This document shows positions 38,394-51,500 of a stretch of DNA of 64,000 nt, one piece after another (the first letter of the stretch is position 1; the number at the start of each line of letters is the position of its first letter). The notes beneath the pieces were generated by a model. It made no database searches, had not been told where the DNA came from, and saw only the letters and a list, made by a program, of their open reading frames with translations. Location: positions 19,801,001 to 19,865,000 of the forward strand of contig CM029120.1 in the NCBI GenBank assembly GCA_016859345.1, in the 5' to 3' direction. The DNA comes from Istiophorus platypterus (Eukaryota > Chordata > Actinopteri > Istiophoriformes > Istiophoridae). Both the position numbers and the translations under genes were made by a program.

Positions 38394-41300
38394 GGCGGTG
38401 CGGAGCTTGCAAGACCAGCTGGAAAAAGCAAAGGAGAGCTTGAAAAATGTGGACGATAATATTCGCAAATTAACCGGACGTGATCCGAATGAATCAAGGT
38501 AAAATGGACATAGTTTTTTTTTAGCTTTTGGCATATTTCTAGTGATAAGCTAACCGACTTGCTAGCGTTCAAACAAATTGGCTAGCATGAGTCGGTAAGC
38601 TATCTGGCAAGCATGACCCCCTCCGTAGATTGTTTTGTCCTACATCAATCTAAACCTGTGTCCAGACTGATAAATCAGCCACACAGAAGTAATAAACAAA
38701 CCTGGAACGAATAATTACTCTAAACCTTGAACTGAGATATTAAATTTGGTTGGTCAACTGTTCCTAGGCCTCGTAGTAGGCGTCGTCTGAGGGTTGCCAC
38801 AGAGATGCCTGTTTGTTAATGCCGAGCGCCTCCGCCTCCAACAATGAAAGGGCGTCCTTTCGTAAATCAGTGACATTCACTTTAATTTTTCTGTTGGGAT
38901 TTAGTAGAGGACCAGGGTCTGGTGTTGTCCTGACCTTGTTCCCCGATGTATTTACAGGCCAGGCCAGATCCGCCGGCTCGGCGGCCCCATGGCAGGCGTC
39001 GGAGGAGGTAGAGGAAGAGGAGTCAACCTGCTCAGGTAAAGTTGGGTCTAGATGGCTACATGCCACTGCTTTAATGTTAATTCACATACCTAGAGATTTA
39101 GAAGGCGATTTTTAATGGCATGCAAGCCATTAAAATACATTTAAAATAGGCCGATTTAACTTTCATTTAAATAAAAATCAAACATTGTAACCTTCATGCG
39201 GGCAGGACTACTACAGGGGCTGTACCTGATATACTAGCTAGTGGGTGTAAAATGCACTTAGTAACTCTCTGGACAATGACAACATTTTAGTTGTCAGGAC
39301 TCAGTAGGTTTGAAATTAAACATCTGGTGCCTCATTTATTAATGTCCTTTCATAGGCGCAGTCTCTCAGACATGGGAAGCGGCGGCCCCCCTGCCAAGCA
39401 GAGAGACATTGAAGGAGCCCTGCTGAGGTGAGAGCTTGAATGGTTTTGTTTTTTTTTTTTATTTACTTTATTTTAATTTATTCATTTTTCAGTATACATC
39501 TACTCCACATGCAGTGTCATAATGGCAAATTATTGGGGCTGATGTAAATATTCTGAATTCAAATAAACGTAGTAAAAAAAAAATTGAATTAAAGTCCATC
39601 TGTCAAAGCTTTGGTCATTTTCAGAGTACAACTATGGCTGATTTACTTTTAGAATAAGAGATGAGATTTGGTGACAAATACTCTTACGCACCATTATCAG
39701 CAGCATATTGAAAATGCTACCAGTTTTAACTCATCAAAGTAAGTTTAACGCCAATATAAGAAAGATGTCTCCTGCTGGTGTTGGTGGTTATGGAGATTCA
39801 AACCGGATTACACTTGTGATTTTTGATGTGCCAAATTGCTACTTTATGGTTATTTTTTGTACTTTTTTCTTGTGTGCGTGTAACATACATGGATATAACT
39901 GTCTTCCTGTCAGATGTGAGAATAGCATTTGCTATGTTTGCATCTATTGTGAAGTGTCTGTCTCTAATGGGCATCTTACTTTTTCCTGTATGTGTGCAGG
40001 CTGGCAGGTGATCAGAGGGCCAGGAGAGATGCGCGACACGACAGTGACGCCGAGGATGATGATGATGTCAAAAAGGTTGGAAAAAAGAGTTCGGCTCTTT
40101 GGGAAGAAATGTTTGTACTGCTTTTTATATGATAAGTGTGTAGGGGGGGAAATGATTCAGCTGGTGACATTATTGGATTAGTTCAATGTCTGACTTGCCA
40201 TGAAAAATAATTTCTGGTGGATTGGCAGATGTCTTTGTATCTACATCTGTACATTACTTCAAATATTAGAATACCTACTACTACATTACTGTTGTATTTT
40301 CCAGGTATTAAGTATATTATAAGTATTTTGCTCCCTGCAGTTAACTGTCTGTTAGGAGTAATTTAAATTTTGGGGAAAGACGGACATTCTTAACAAATTG
40401 GTTTGTTTTGTTTTCTCTTCCCCTCAGCCGGCGTTGCAGTCGTCTGTAGTAGCTACCTCCAAGGAGCGAACACGCCGAGACCTCATTCAGGATCAGACAA
40501 TGGATGAGAAGGGCAAACAGAGGTAGGCCAACATGAGCCCTGAGTCTGCTTTACATACAGATGTATATTTAAACTGACAAGTAAATGTTATGGTAAATGT
40601 GATCAAATTAGTGGAATTGCACCTGCAAATAGTGAAAATAGGAAATGGCAGGGGAAAATCTAAAGCAAAGGGTCAATATTTATCATTATTTTCTGGCTGA
40701 GAATTGCATTTGCATGATGTAGGGTTGTGTTTTCTTGGTCAGGAATCGGCGTATGTTTGGCCTGCTTATGGGAACCCTGCAAAAATTCAAACAGGAGTCC
40801 AACGTTTCAACGGAGAAGGTGAGGAGATGTATCCAGTTCATTAGTAAGCTGCTGAGCTGACTGCCATAATGGGAGGTCAGCCAAACATAATCCTTATACA
40901 GTTGCATTAGAGTCATTCTTCAAGTTCTGAAGGTGGTTTTTAGCCCAAGTACCAGGCATTAAATACAGGCTGATAGGCTAAAAGATGTTTGGGCTCAATG
41001 TGTGTTCTTTCATTTTACAAATGAAAAATAATGGGTGTAATTACGGCCATATAGGGTTTTTTCTCTGTATTTTTTAAAGCACATATAAATTAGTTTTGTT
41101 TCACAGCACTATCCACAAGATATTTACTGCTCACAAAGTATTTATACAATATGGTCATTTTGGACCACAAAAGTATATCTTTTTATTTCCTTCTCTCTCT
41201 CCTTATTCCTGACTGTTCATCTTCCCCTTTTCCCCCACAGCAAAAGCGGCGTTCAGAGATTGAGCAGAAGCTTGAGGTACAGGCTGAGGCAGAGAGAAAG

Positions 41301-43444
41301 AAGGTGGAGAATGAAAAGAGGGAGTTGTTTGAGGAGAGGAGAGCCAAACAGACTGAGCTGAGACTACTGGAGCAGAAGGTTGAACTAGCTCAACTGGTAA
41401 GAAAGTACTTTTCTAACTATTTCAAAGTTAGAAACAGAAGCCTAAAGAAAACAGAAAATAAAAGTGTTGGACAAATGACGATCTTCTTACAAGCCTGCAT
41501 CAGTTTTTCTCTAAGTGCCTTTGAAATATTGTTTCCGCTTGCATGCGATTGTGTGGTTTAGAAAATGAATGCATAGATATACAGTACGGTGCAAAACCTG
41601 TTCTTTTGTTGTCTAAGTACTTATTCCATTGTGCTGTGCAAACTACGGCTAACTTGGTAGAGAGACAGCTGTCAGCTTTGTGTCAATATTATGTTAATTT
41701 TCTTTCATTCCAGTCCAGGCAGTATCTAAAAAATGCTAACAGAGAAGATTTGGGAAAGAGGGATGAGAAAACACGTAGCAAGTGAAAGAGGGTGCAAAAG
41801 CAAACAGGGGAAATGAAAATGGATTTTGCATGAGTGATAAACATTTGAGAAGATTCAGTAATGTAAAGTTTTTTTTGGTCAGAATTTTCTGTAACCTTCT
41901 TTCATCCATCTACAGCAAGAGGAGTGGACCAGCCACAATAATCGTCTGGTGAAATACATTCGCACCAAGACAAAGCCTCACATCTTCTATTTGCCTGGAA
42001 AAATGTGCTCCGCAACACAGAAACTCTTTGATGACTCCACCAAGAAACTAAATGGTCAGTAGGGCTCTAGTCATGACAGCACCTCAACTTTGCTTAATGT
42101 GTAGATGTTGTTTCTTGTACTTTTGAAAGAATTGGCCACTTTACTACTTAACCTGTGAATCCCTGTCTCTGGACAGCTATGTTTGAGGAGAGGCGTGAGG
42201 CTTTTGCCGAACACCTCAGCAAGATGGAGTCCCGCCCCCGGCGACAGCTAAACCGCGACCAGGACGGCAACACAGCGGCAACAGGGACGGACCACCCAGC
42301 GGAGGGTAAGCCAGCAGGTCAGGTAGTAAAGGTGTCAGGTAACAAGGGGGGTAGAGAGGTGGAGGAAGAGGAGGAGGAAGATGAGGAGGAGGAGGAGGAG
42401 GAGAGGGGAAAGGCTGGGGATGGAAAGGTGATGGCAAAGGACGAGAGGGAGGAGAGGGAGGAGGAGGAGATGGAAGGGTTGAAGAAAGCAGATGGAGATG
42501 AGGAGAGGATGGAGTTAAGTGAGGAGGGTAGTCGGGAGAAGAAGCAAATAGAGGAGGGGGCTAAGGGTAGAGAGGACCAGACGGAAAAGGGAGACAAGGA
42601 GACAAGTCCAGGGTCAGAAGAGATGGAGGTTGAGGGGGAGCAGGAGGACAGGAGAAAGGAAGAAGTGGGAGAAACAAATGGTAAACAGGGGCCTACAGAC
42701 CTCCAGAATGAGAAGACCCAAGACACCCAGTCCTCTGAACCAACCATAACCAGCCAAGGAGTACCTGACACCAGTCAGCAGCCCCAGTCCAGTCCCACTG
42801 CAGGGGAACCAGCATTGCAGTCCTCCGAGTCCCAGGGTGGACCTACCCCACAAACCCAAACAGCCTCCACCATGCCAGGACAGGATATCATCGTCCCTGG
42901 CTTTGAGGTCCAGGACTTGGCAGTTGAGAACCAGGCTGCAGAAGGGAAATCAGGGGACGACGCCCCACAAAAACTAACTGAATCCCAAGAGGCCCCCAAC
43001 ACCGCCCCTGCACCCTCAAAGGAGGATGGAGACAGTGGAAGAGGGAGAAAGAAGGAAAAGGAGCCAAGGAAGGGCCGCAGTCACAGTAACAGTTCCTCCT
43101 CTTCCTCCTCCGCCTCCTCCTCCAGCGGAAGTTCCTCCTCTTCATCCGGATCCAGCCACTCGTCTTCATCCTCGTCATCCTCTTCATCCTCGTCGTCCAA
43201 CAGCAGCAGCCGAAGTCGCAGCCGAGACAGTGGTAAGCGGAAGAGGAGGCCATCAGACAGAGGCAGGGACAGGAAGAAAGGAGAAGACAGAAGTCATCGC
43301 AAGAGAGGAGGCAGTAGTGGAGGAGGACGGGACTTGAAGGGATCCAAAGAGAGGAGGAAGAGGAGGAGCGAAGAAGAAAGAGGCAGGTCGTCCCGGAGCA
43401 ATAGGGAGCATAAAGATAGAGACAGGAAGGACAAAAGGCGCTAA
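38386..43444 (+). CDS. pnn: Pinin, nine coding exons
   Basis: Nuclear-speckle splicing factor of the exon-junction periphery (PSAP complex with RNPS1 and SAP18), also described at desmosomes. Coding exons: 38386-38498, 38958-39035, 39356-39427, 40000-40075, 40428-40522, 40743-40818, 41241-41396, 41916-42054 and 42177-43444. All are phase-consistent and encode 690 residues against 717 in human. The N-terminus AVAVRSLQDQLEKAKESL is nearly identical to mammals, followed by the glycine-rich GVGGGRGRG. The conserved core includes TSKERTRRDLIQDQ, FGLLMGTLQKFKQES, a long Glu/Arg-rich helix (EQKLEVQAEAERKKVENEKR) and YIRTKTKPHIFYLPGKM. The last exon encodes a low-complexity Glu/Lys acid region, then a polyserine stretch and an Arg/Ser-rich tail ending DRKDKRR. 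Antisense open frames over this exon are shadows of its purine-rich coding strand. Confidence 0.97.
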
Positions 43445-44300
43445 TCCGGCTCTCATTCAGCCTCTGTGATAATTTGGCAACCACAGGAAAACTGAGGGAC
43501 AATAAACCCCCAGCTACTTACTTAATGTTAAATGAGATGACGAGTTTTAAATTTGTACCAAAATACCACATTTTTCACATAAAGGCTCATTGGAAGTTTT
43601 AACAAAAGGATTTGTCCTCAATGTAGGGTTTTAAGAGTGATGTCTAAACAGAACTGAAACCATGGACAAATATTTTCCTCCAACTTTTTCCCTTTACTTG
43701 GCAAAAGAAATTTAAACTCGACTTTTTAGTTAGAGTGATGTATCTGGCAGGGTGATTCCTTATGCCGACTGTAATTGAGCTCCTTAAACAGGTGTGAGGT
43801 AGGGCAGACATCAGTTTTAGTCCTGTCATTTTAAATCCAGATGACATTTGGATCTCCAAGTTCTTTGTGGCACTACTATCAAAAGATGGTATTAAATGTT
43901 TTTCTATTTTTCATCCTGATCATAATGCCATAGACGGGGTTATTGAGGGTATGGTAGCAATGACCATTCACATAATGTAGCTGTTTTCAAATTGATGTCA
44001 ACACTGTCGATCCCCCATTTATCTCCACTATTTGATCATTGTCAAGGCCCTTGTATCTTCATGACATGGATACATGTGTGATCTGCTCAAATACTGTTTT
44101 TGAAACTGTTTTTCTTTTTTTGTACCAACTGATTATCTGCTTCAAAATAAAGGTGAGGTATAAGTGGACAAGTGTGTGGTGTAGTCATTTTTGGAGCGAC
44201 ATTAGGGCTCCAACTGAGTTTTATTCATTAATAATCAGATGATTATTTTGTGTCAGTCATTTGGTCTATAACGTTTTTTAAAATGCTTAAAAAGGCCCTT
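43445..44300 (+). other. pnn 3' untranslated region
   Basis: Non-coding sequence following the pnn stop. A candidate polyadenylation signal AATAAA at 44146-44151 is followed within 30 bases by a GT-rich stretch, as expected for a cleavage site. An earlier AATAAA at 43500-43505 is a possible proximal alternative. Confidence 0.65.
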
Positions 44301-45393
44301 TACAGTCCCATAATTCCAAAATTAGACTTGCAGTGATGTTGAACAGAGGCAAAACCAGGAATTTGTGTTGGCATTTTTGTTTTAAAGAAAAATGATTTAA
44401 ATAATTATCAAGATAGTACACGTTGGTCTGCAATGCAAGACCAAATGCAGCAGAATGGGTGGATTATCTTCGCAGTCTGAATTCTGAAATTAGGACTCAG
44501 TGTCCTTTGCAGTTCTCAGTGACACAACTTTTGTACTTTTGTCTACACACATCATATATTTAAAACAACCATCAAGATGTGATTGGAGTTTAGAATTTCA
44601 TTTAGGAATTCATTTAGGTATTACAGCCATTAAAATACATCATTTTCAGTGGCTCAAGTAATTGGACAAACAATTATAGATATAAAGATTATTTTAAATA
44701 TTTGATGAGAATTCTTTGCAATCACTGAATGCCTGAAGTCTGGTAAACATGGACATCACCAAATGCTGAGTTTCCTCCCCTGAGATGCTTTTCCAGGCCT
44801 TTACTGCAGCTGCCTTCAGTTACCTCTTGTTTGTGGGTCTTTCTGCCCTCAATTTTGTCTTCAGGAAGTGAAAAGCTCAACTAGGTTGAGATCAGGTGAC
44901 TTGGCCATTGAAGAGTATTCAATTTCTTTGCCTTTAGAAACTCTTGTGTTCTCACAGTGTTTTGGGTCGTTAACCATTGGTCCTGTAAGGCACTGTCCTA
45001 ACAGTTTCACAGCATTTAGCTGAATCTGAGCAGATCGTATAGACCTGTACATTACAGAATTCATCCTGCTGCTTCTATCAGCAGTCACATCATCAATAAA
45101 CACCACTAACCCAGTTCCATTAGCAGCTGGACATGTCCATGTCCATAACACTGCCTCCACCATGTCTGACAGATGATGTGGTGGCTTTGGATCATGAGCT
45201 GTTCATTTCCTTCTCCATAATCTTCCTTTTCCCATCACTCTTGTACAAGTTCATCTTGGTTTCATCTGTTCAAAGAATCTTGTTCCAGAAATGTTCTGGC
45301 TTTTTAGATGCTTTCTGGTGTAGTCTAATTTGGTCTTTCTGATCTGCAGTGTTACCAGTGATTTGCACCTTGTGGTAAAATCCTCTGTATTTA

Positions 45394-46978
45394 CAGTAGT
45401 GTTCAAAATAATAGCAGTCCAATGTGACTAACCAGATTAATCACTCTTATTAGTATATTTTTTATTGCTACATGGCAAACGAGTGACCAGTAGGTGCAGT
45501 AGATTCTCAGAAAACCAACAAGACCCAGCATTCATGATATGCACGCTCTTAAGGCTGTGCAATTGGGCAATTAGTTGAAAGGGGTGTGTTCAAAAAAATA
45601 GCAGTGTGGCATTCAATCAGTGAGGTCATCAATTTTATGAAAAAACAGGTGTGAATCAGGTGGCCCCTATTTAAGGATGAAGCCAGCACTTGTTGAACAT
45701 GCATTTCTCTTTGAAAGCCTGAGGAAAATGGGTCGTTCAAGACATTGTTCAGAAGAACAGCGTACTTTGATTAAAAAGTTGATTGGAGAGGGGAAAACTT
45801 ATAAAGAGGTGCCAAAAATTATAGGCTGTTCAGCTAAAATGATCTCCAATGCCTTAAAATGCACAGCAAAACCAGAGACACGTGGCAGAAAACGGAAGAC
45901 AACCATCAAAATGGATCAAAGAATAACCAGAATGGCAAAGGCTCAGCCAGTGATCAGCTCCAGGATGATCAAAGACAGTCTGTAGTCACCTGTATCTACT
46001 GTGACAGTTAGAAGACGTCTGTGTGAAGCTAATCTATTTACAAGAATCCCCCACAAAGTCCCTCTGTTAAAAAAAAGGCATGTGCAGAAGAGGTTACAAT
46101 TTGCCAAAGAACACATCAACTGGCCTAAAGGGAAATGGAGGAACATTTTGTGGACTGATGAGAGTAAAATTGTTCTTTTTGGGTCCAAGGGCCGCAGACA
46201 GTTTGTGAGACGACCCCCAAACTCTGAATTCAAGCCACAGTACACAGTGAAGACAGTGAAGCATGGTGGTGCAAGCATCATGATATGGGTATGTTTCTCC
46301 TACTATGGTGTTGGGCCTATTTATCACATACCAGGGATCATGGATCAGTTTGCATATGTCAAAATACTTGAAGAGGACATGCCCTTGAAATTGGTGTTTC
46401 AACAAGAAAATGACCCCAAACACACTAGTAAACAAGTAAAATCCTGGTTCCACACCAACAAAGTTAATGTTATGGAGTGGCCAGCCCAATCCCCGGACCT
46501 TAATCCAATCGAGAACTTGTGGGGTGACATCAAAAATGCTGTTTCTGAAGCAAAACCAAGAAATGTAAATGAATTGTGGAATGTTGTTAAAGAATCTTGG
46601 AGTGGAATAACAGCTGAAAGGTGCCACAAGTTGGTTGACTCCATGCCACACAGATGTGAAGCAGTTATAAAAAACTGTGGTCATACAACTAAATATTAGT
46701 TTAGTGATTCACAGGATTGCTAAAGTTTGTACAAAATTGTTTTGAGTTTGTAAAGTCAACGGGAGACACTGCTACTTTTTGAACACACCCCTTTCAACTC
46801 ATTGCCCAATGTCACAGCCTTAAGAGTGTGCATATCATGAATGCTGGGTCTTGTTGGTTTTCTGAGAATCTACTGCACCTACTGGTGACTCGTTTGCCAT
46901 GTAGCAATAAAAAATATACTAATAAGGGTGATTAATCTGGTTAGTCACATTGGACTGCTATTATTTTGAACACGACTG
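45394..46978 (+). mobile_element. Tc1-like transposon, IR/DR type, TA target duplication
   Basis: A 1585-bp element flanked by TA dinucleotides (45392-45393 and 46979-46980), the Tc1/mariner target duplication. Ends read CAGTAGTG and, on the other strand, CAGTCGTG. Inverted repeats of about 215 bp run from 45394 to about 45610 and from about 46765 to 46978. Each carries an outer and an inner copy of a short direct repeat (TTCAAAATAATAGCAGT type; left copies near 45401 and 45588, right copies near 46770 and 46955). This is the IR/DR layout known from fish elements such as Sleeping Beauty relatives. The repeat arms are well preserved, indicating a fairly young insertion. It sits inside an older Tc1 copy. 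Confidence 0.93.
45728..46699 (+). pseudogene. Tc1-family transposase, interrupted by one stop codon
   Basis: One reading frame runs from ATG 45728 (an in-frame upstream ATG is at 45677) to the stop at 46697-46699, broken only by TAG at 45983-45985. Before the break is a paired-type helix-turn-helix (SEEQRTLIKKLIGEGKTYKE, then a GRKRKT basic motif). After it comes the DDE domain: the first catalytic Asp in LWTDESK, a glycine-rich KHGGASIMIW box, and SPDLNPIENLW with the catalytic Glu. The position of the second catalytic Asp, 35 residues before that Glu in the QQ-x-NDPKHTS motif, holds Glu instead of Asp. Stop plus catalytic change argue against activity. Length without the break (about 323 codons) is near the family norm of about 340. 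Confidence 0.9.
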
Positions 46979-47650
46979 TACATCCATGAATGTGTTTATT
47001 GATTGTAGACTATCAATGATTAGTCTTTCTCCTTGAGAGTTTTCTTGACCTGGATAGATTTTGTGAAGGGTTTTTCTTCACCGAGGAAAGAATTCTGTGA
47101 TCATCCACTTCAGTCATCCTCCATGGTCCTCCAGGCCTTTTGTTGATGCTGAGCTCACTAGTTTGTTCCTTCTTTTTAAGAATGAACCAAACTGTTGATT
47201 TGGCAACTCCTGAAGATCCTGGCTGACAGGTTTATTTTGTTTTTTCAGCCTAATGATGCTGCCCTCATTTCCATTGACATCTCTTTGAAATGCATATTAA
47301 AAGTTCCCATGAACAGCGACCAAATGAAAAATCAACACTTGGAATCAACTTCGAGCTGTTCCTCTGCTTCAATTGTCATGAAATAATGAGGGACCAAGTC
47401 ACACCTGGTCATGAAACTGTACAGTGGTCAATTTTCCAATTAGTTTAGAGCCTCTTAAAATAAGGAACTATGAATAAAATTGTCTGTAATTCCTAAATGG
47501 TTAATTGACTATTTTTTGTTAAACCCCTTGAATTAAAGCTGTAAGTCAACACGTAAATCACATCTTGTCACCTCCATTTCAAATTCATTCTGTTGTACAG
47601 AGGTTTAACTGCTAAAGATGTCACTATCCAAATATTTATGGACCTAACTA

Positions 47651-48591
47651 TTCTTTAATTTACAATTACTTTTCTCGTTTTCTAAATATGAAAAAACACA
47701 AACTAATTTTTATATGGAGTACATTTGGATCTACAGTTTATGCAAAATCTGTAGAGGCCATCAATAACTGGTGAAAATGATGGACTGATCTGACCACAAG
47801 CTGCTGATTGTCTAACAACCTTGCCTTATTCGTTGTGTCGTTACTCTGAAACAAGGCTAAGCTGAGCTGCCTTAGACAGAAAAAATGTCAGGTGATCACC
47901 AAGATCATTAATTCATTCTCTTGATCATTAATGTCTCTATTAAATTTCATGGCTTCCCATGTGCAGTTCTTTCTGTGCTGATTTTTTAGTCTGGACCAAA
48001 GTGTTGAACTTAAGAGTCACGTGCATAGCTAAAGCCACAGTGTTGTTATTGGCAACTATGTTTGTAGGGGACTGAAACATAAGATGACCAATAACAATGT
48101 CCACACAAGCATTTATCATACAAATCTTCACAGTTTACTAGACAAAATCTTACATTTAATAGATCCATTAACCCATTCACATCAGGACTACATTCACCAA
48201 GAAAAAGTTTGGCTTTTCCTGTTGGAGATAATCATGATCCTACTGCTTTGGCTACTTCAGTTGTATTAGCAAAGGTCTGTTTAAGTCACCATATTCATTA
48301 CAAATAATAAAAGGTGCGTTAACGATCATGGCCTACTGGCTCCATCCTCAACTTTCAACTCAACATGTGCAGAACCACCAGACCCCGTGTGGTTGTGTAC
48401 ACTCTTGACCCTAAAAGTTTTTTCCATCCATTCATTGGTTTTGCTTGGTTGGTAAATGTTCTCCACGTAGAGATGTTCTTAAGTTTCAATGTCAGGTCTT
48501 GTTGCTTGACTGCAGAGCCTGCTGCCTGACTGTTGCATCATGTAGAGGGCTTACTACTTATTCTTTAATGTTTTGTTGCTATCAGTCACAG
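47651..48591. other. Intergenic between Tc1 block and gemin2 3' end
   Basis: No gene is recognised. The right part is probably gemin2 3' untranslated sequence on the minus strand, but no convincing polyadenylation signal stands out. A short piece near 47985-48010 (agtctggaccaaagtgttga) resembles the end of the interspersed repeat noted near 12.3 kb. Confidence 0.45.
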
Positions 48592-51500
48592 TCACTCTGG
48601 CTGATCTGCTAGGTCATTCTGCTCAAAGTATCTGTGGGTTAAAAAAATGAAATTAGTAAAACTACATAATACAGTGTTTAGAACAAAAGTTATATCTAAC
48701 ATGGTAAACTTCTAAAGTTGTATACAGAAGTTTGTGCACCTCGGAGGGATTTTTAAAAAATCCATGTTTTTTGTGCGTTTTCAAGTAAAAAGAATGAGAT
48801 TTAACTGCTGCAGTAGATGGACAAATCTTTGTGTGTTATTGCACTGTTACTTTTTTTTCATGAAGTTAGAAAATAAAGAAAAAAACTAAATGTGACATGT
48901 TTAAAAGTTCAAGCTTCCTACTGAATCAGCACTTCATAACCCCACATTTGGGCAGATATCACAGCCTGCATATGCAATACCACTGTAGCAGCTAAGAGTC
49001 ATTCTGTTCCTAATTTAGGAATTTTCAGCCACTCTTCCTGCAGGTCCCATCAAGTACTCAGATCATTTTATGCCGTCTATTTATTTGCTCTGGAATTGTT
49101 ATCAGGTGAAAATTTTTACTGAAAATTCTTGACCTGCCTTATAAGTCCTAGTGACCCAATAAAGGTCTAACAAAGTGTTTTATAAGTAGTAGTATGTATT
49201 GTCCTTTTTTATGTTCATAAATTAATTAACTGTGTTACCATTTAAAGAAAGGCTTGTTTTAAGGTCTCTTTGCTACAGGGATTATATTTACTTCTTTTCA
49301 GTTCCAAAAATCAAAATATAGAGTTTGGCAAATATCAAAAAGTAAGACATCGGTTTAACCACTCTAACCAATTTTTCAAAGTTTTACTCTCTTTTTGTGG
49401 GTTTAATATTGCAAGCAAAAATTCCAAGCAGTCTTTATATATAAAATATGTGATCCAACTAATTTAAACTATTGGACTCGTGGTAGATACCTTGCAACAA
49501 GACAGATAAGCAGGTTGAGGGCAGGCAGCCTCTCGTCCTCCTGGCTCTCCTGTGGAATCATGATAGAAGGAAAGATAATGTCAGGTCCAATATACCACAT
49601 CAAGAGTCAAATTCTGACAGGCTTTGCTGTGAATAGTAATTTAAAATACAGCCCTTTCTTTAGTGCAATAATCCTGAGTAATCATGGCATGTGTTCTTGC
49701 CACTTAGAGCAATCACTTCAGCAGTCAGCTTTTTTGCACCTAAGATAGATATCATGACTCCAAAACAGCAACTTGTATATTTAAATATACAAGTTGTGAA
49801 TGACGAACTGAAGAGGTAGGACAGAGGACAGTAGCACAGACTGAGTCCTACCAGCGTGCTGCGGAGGTGGGCACATCTCCTGGCCAGCTGTCTGATGGAA
49901 GAGTGGACTTCAGGCAGGAGAGGCTTCTCCAGGCAGGCCAATAAAGCATACAACCAGCAACCCTAAAATAGATTCTTTCATCATGTTCTGTGTGCAAGCT
50001 CCTGTGGAAAGACTTCTTAATTCCCAATTTGTAAATTTACAATTCTTCTATTGAAATCAACGTACAATAGCTTTCCACCTGCAACATAATACTATGTGAT
50101 TCTAGTATTGGACTTGAAGGAAGCCATGACGAACTGAAGAATATGGAGCAACTTAATCAACGAAACTTACCAACTGTGGAACAAATGCTCTATCCTCAAA
50201 CCAGCTGATAAGAATTTCCAACACCATCAACACTGTAGACTGTCAACAAAGAGATAAGAAAAAAACATACAAATCACACTGTTCAACTGGTTAAGAGGGT
50301 GAGATATATTTCTAAATGGGGAGGTAATTTACCTGGTTGAGTCTACTAACAATGCTTAGGAAGGGAGGGAAGCCCACCTGAACAGAGACATGCACTATCA
50401 ATATATCAGTCAAATTTAGGGATCCATGGTCTTATATAATTAATCTGGCTATGTTTTGACATATACATACAAGAAACAGTAACTGATGGCTAAATAAATG
50501 GTTCACTCAAAAAGAACCTTTATCCCTTTTCTTCTCACAAAAATAAATTCATACAACCTTGCTATACTCCAGTGCTGGCCCTGGCTCTGCATCTGTGTCA
50601 CAGGATGACATGTCCAGAAAACCCTCCCCTAAACAAAACCTCTTCCAGCCCTCCTCATCTGTTAGCTTTGGCTGTGAAACACAACACACACAAATAATAA
50701 ATTAATAGCTAATGCAGAATCTCTTTTTTAGTTTGCCTCTTACATGTGTATATATACCCACATAGAGTGATCAGCAAGTGATTCTTGTCAAACTCAGTAA
50801 AAGATCCCCAGTGGGGCAAAACATCCATAGTGATGCTGATAAATTTAAACTGTTGAGAAACTGTTGAGAAAATTCTAGGACTGCGCTGTCGCCTACCATC
50901 TGCACGTTGTCATCCAGTCTCTGGCTGCTCCAGTGTTTCCTGTTCTTTGTGATGCTCTGGTAGCAAAATGCAGAACAGAGGAATGTTTTAACTGTGAAAA
51001 CAGATTATGATAGTAAACCTACATCAGAGTTTACAAGTCCTCACACATTGCAATGCTGCCTTTTTCAATCCTGCCGAAAATATTGCAACATATTTCAAAA
51101 TGAGAAATCTTTTTTCCATCCAGTACCATGAACTGCACTTTTACAAGTTTTAAAAGTTCACCAGATGATTTTAACTTTTGAGTTTTTGGACTTAAGTAAA
51201 AACAGAAAGACTTGGAAGTTCTTTTACCTGTCTGACATCTGAGAAGTTACTGACTTGCTGCTGCTGCCAGCTGAGACTGGGGCAGAAACCCATGGGGGCG
51301 GCATGGCAACCTGCCACCTGAAACACAGAAGACAGTTTTTAGAAACTTGAAGGAATAAAACAAGATCTCATACGTGCAAAAATTATCCATGTGGCCCTGG
51401 TCACTCATTTCACGTTTTTAGTGGGAAGCCAGACTACTAATTAAATACTGTTTAGATCCGACTTATTAATTTACAAAACAAAATACTTCAGCATATGTTT

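Larger units (their letters stand above)
44560..47650 (-). mobile_element. Old, degenerate Tc1-like transposon split by a younger one
   Basis: Both flanks of the younger element belong to one decayed Tc1-like transposon on the minus strand. The segment 44861-45163 reads as the transposase C-terminal half, with NDPKH and SPDLNLVELF catalytic-region motifs. The segment 46981-47400 reads as the N-terminal half, with several stops and a recognisable region resembling STVWFILKK and RPGGPWRMTEVDD. Inverted ends are visible as CATTTAGGTATTACAG near 44605 and the complement of CATTTAGGAATTACAG near 47490. The right end is close to 47650; the left end is eroded, so both boundaries are approximate. It is inactive. 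Confidence 0.8.

Noticed and set aside
42216..43502. Long minus-strand open frames over the last pnn exon (up to 204 codons)
   Set aside because: They are shadows of purine-rich GAG/AAG and TCC/AGC codons, giving poly-Ser/Pro and poly-Arg products.
45943..46684. Minus-strand open frames (112 and 196 codons) over the young Tc1 element
   Set aside because: They are antisense to the clear transposase frame, which has the helix-turn-helix and DDE motifs.
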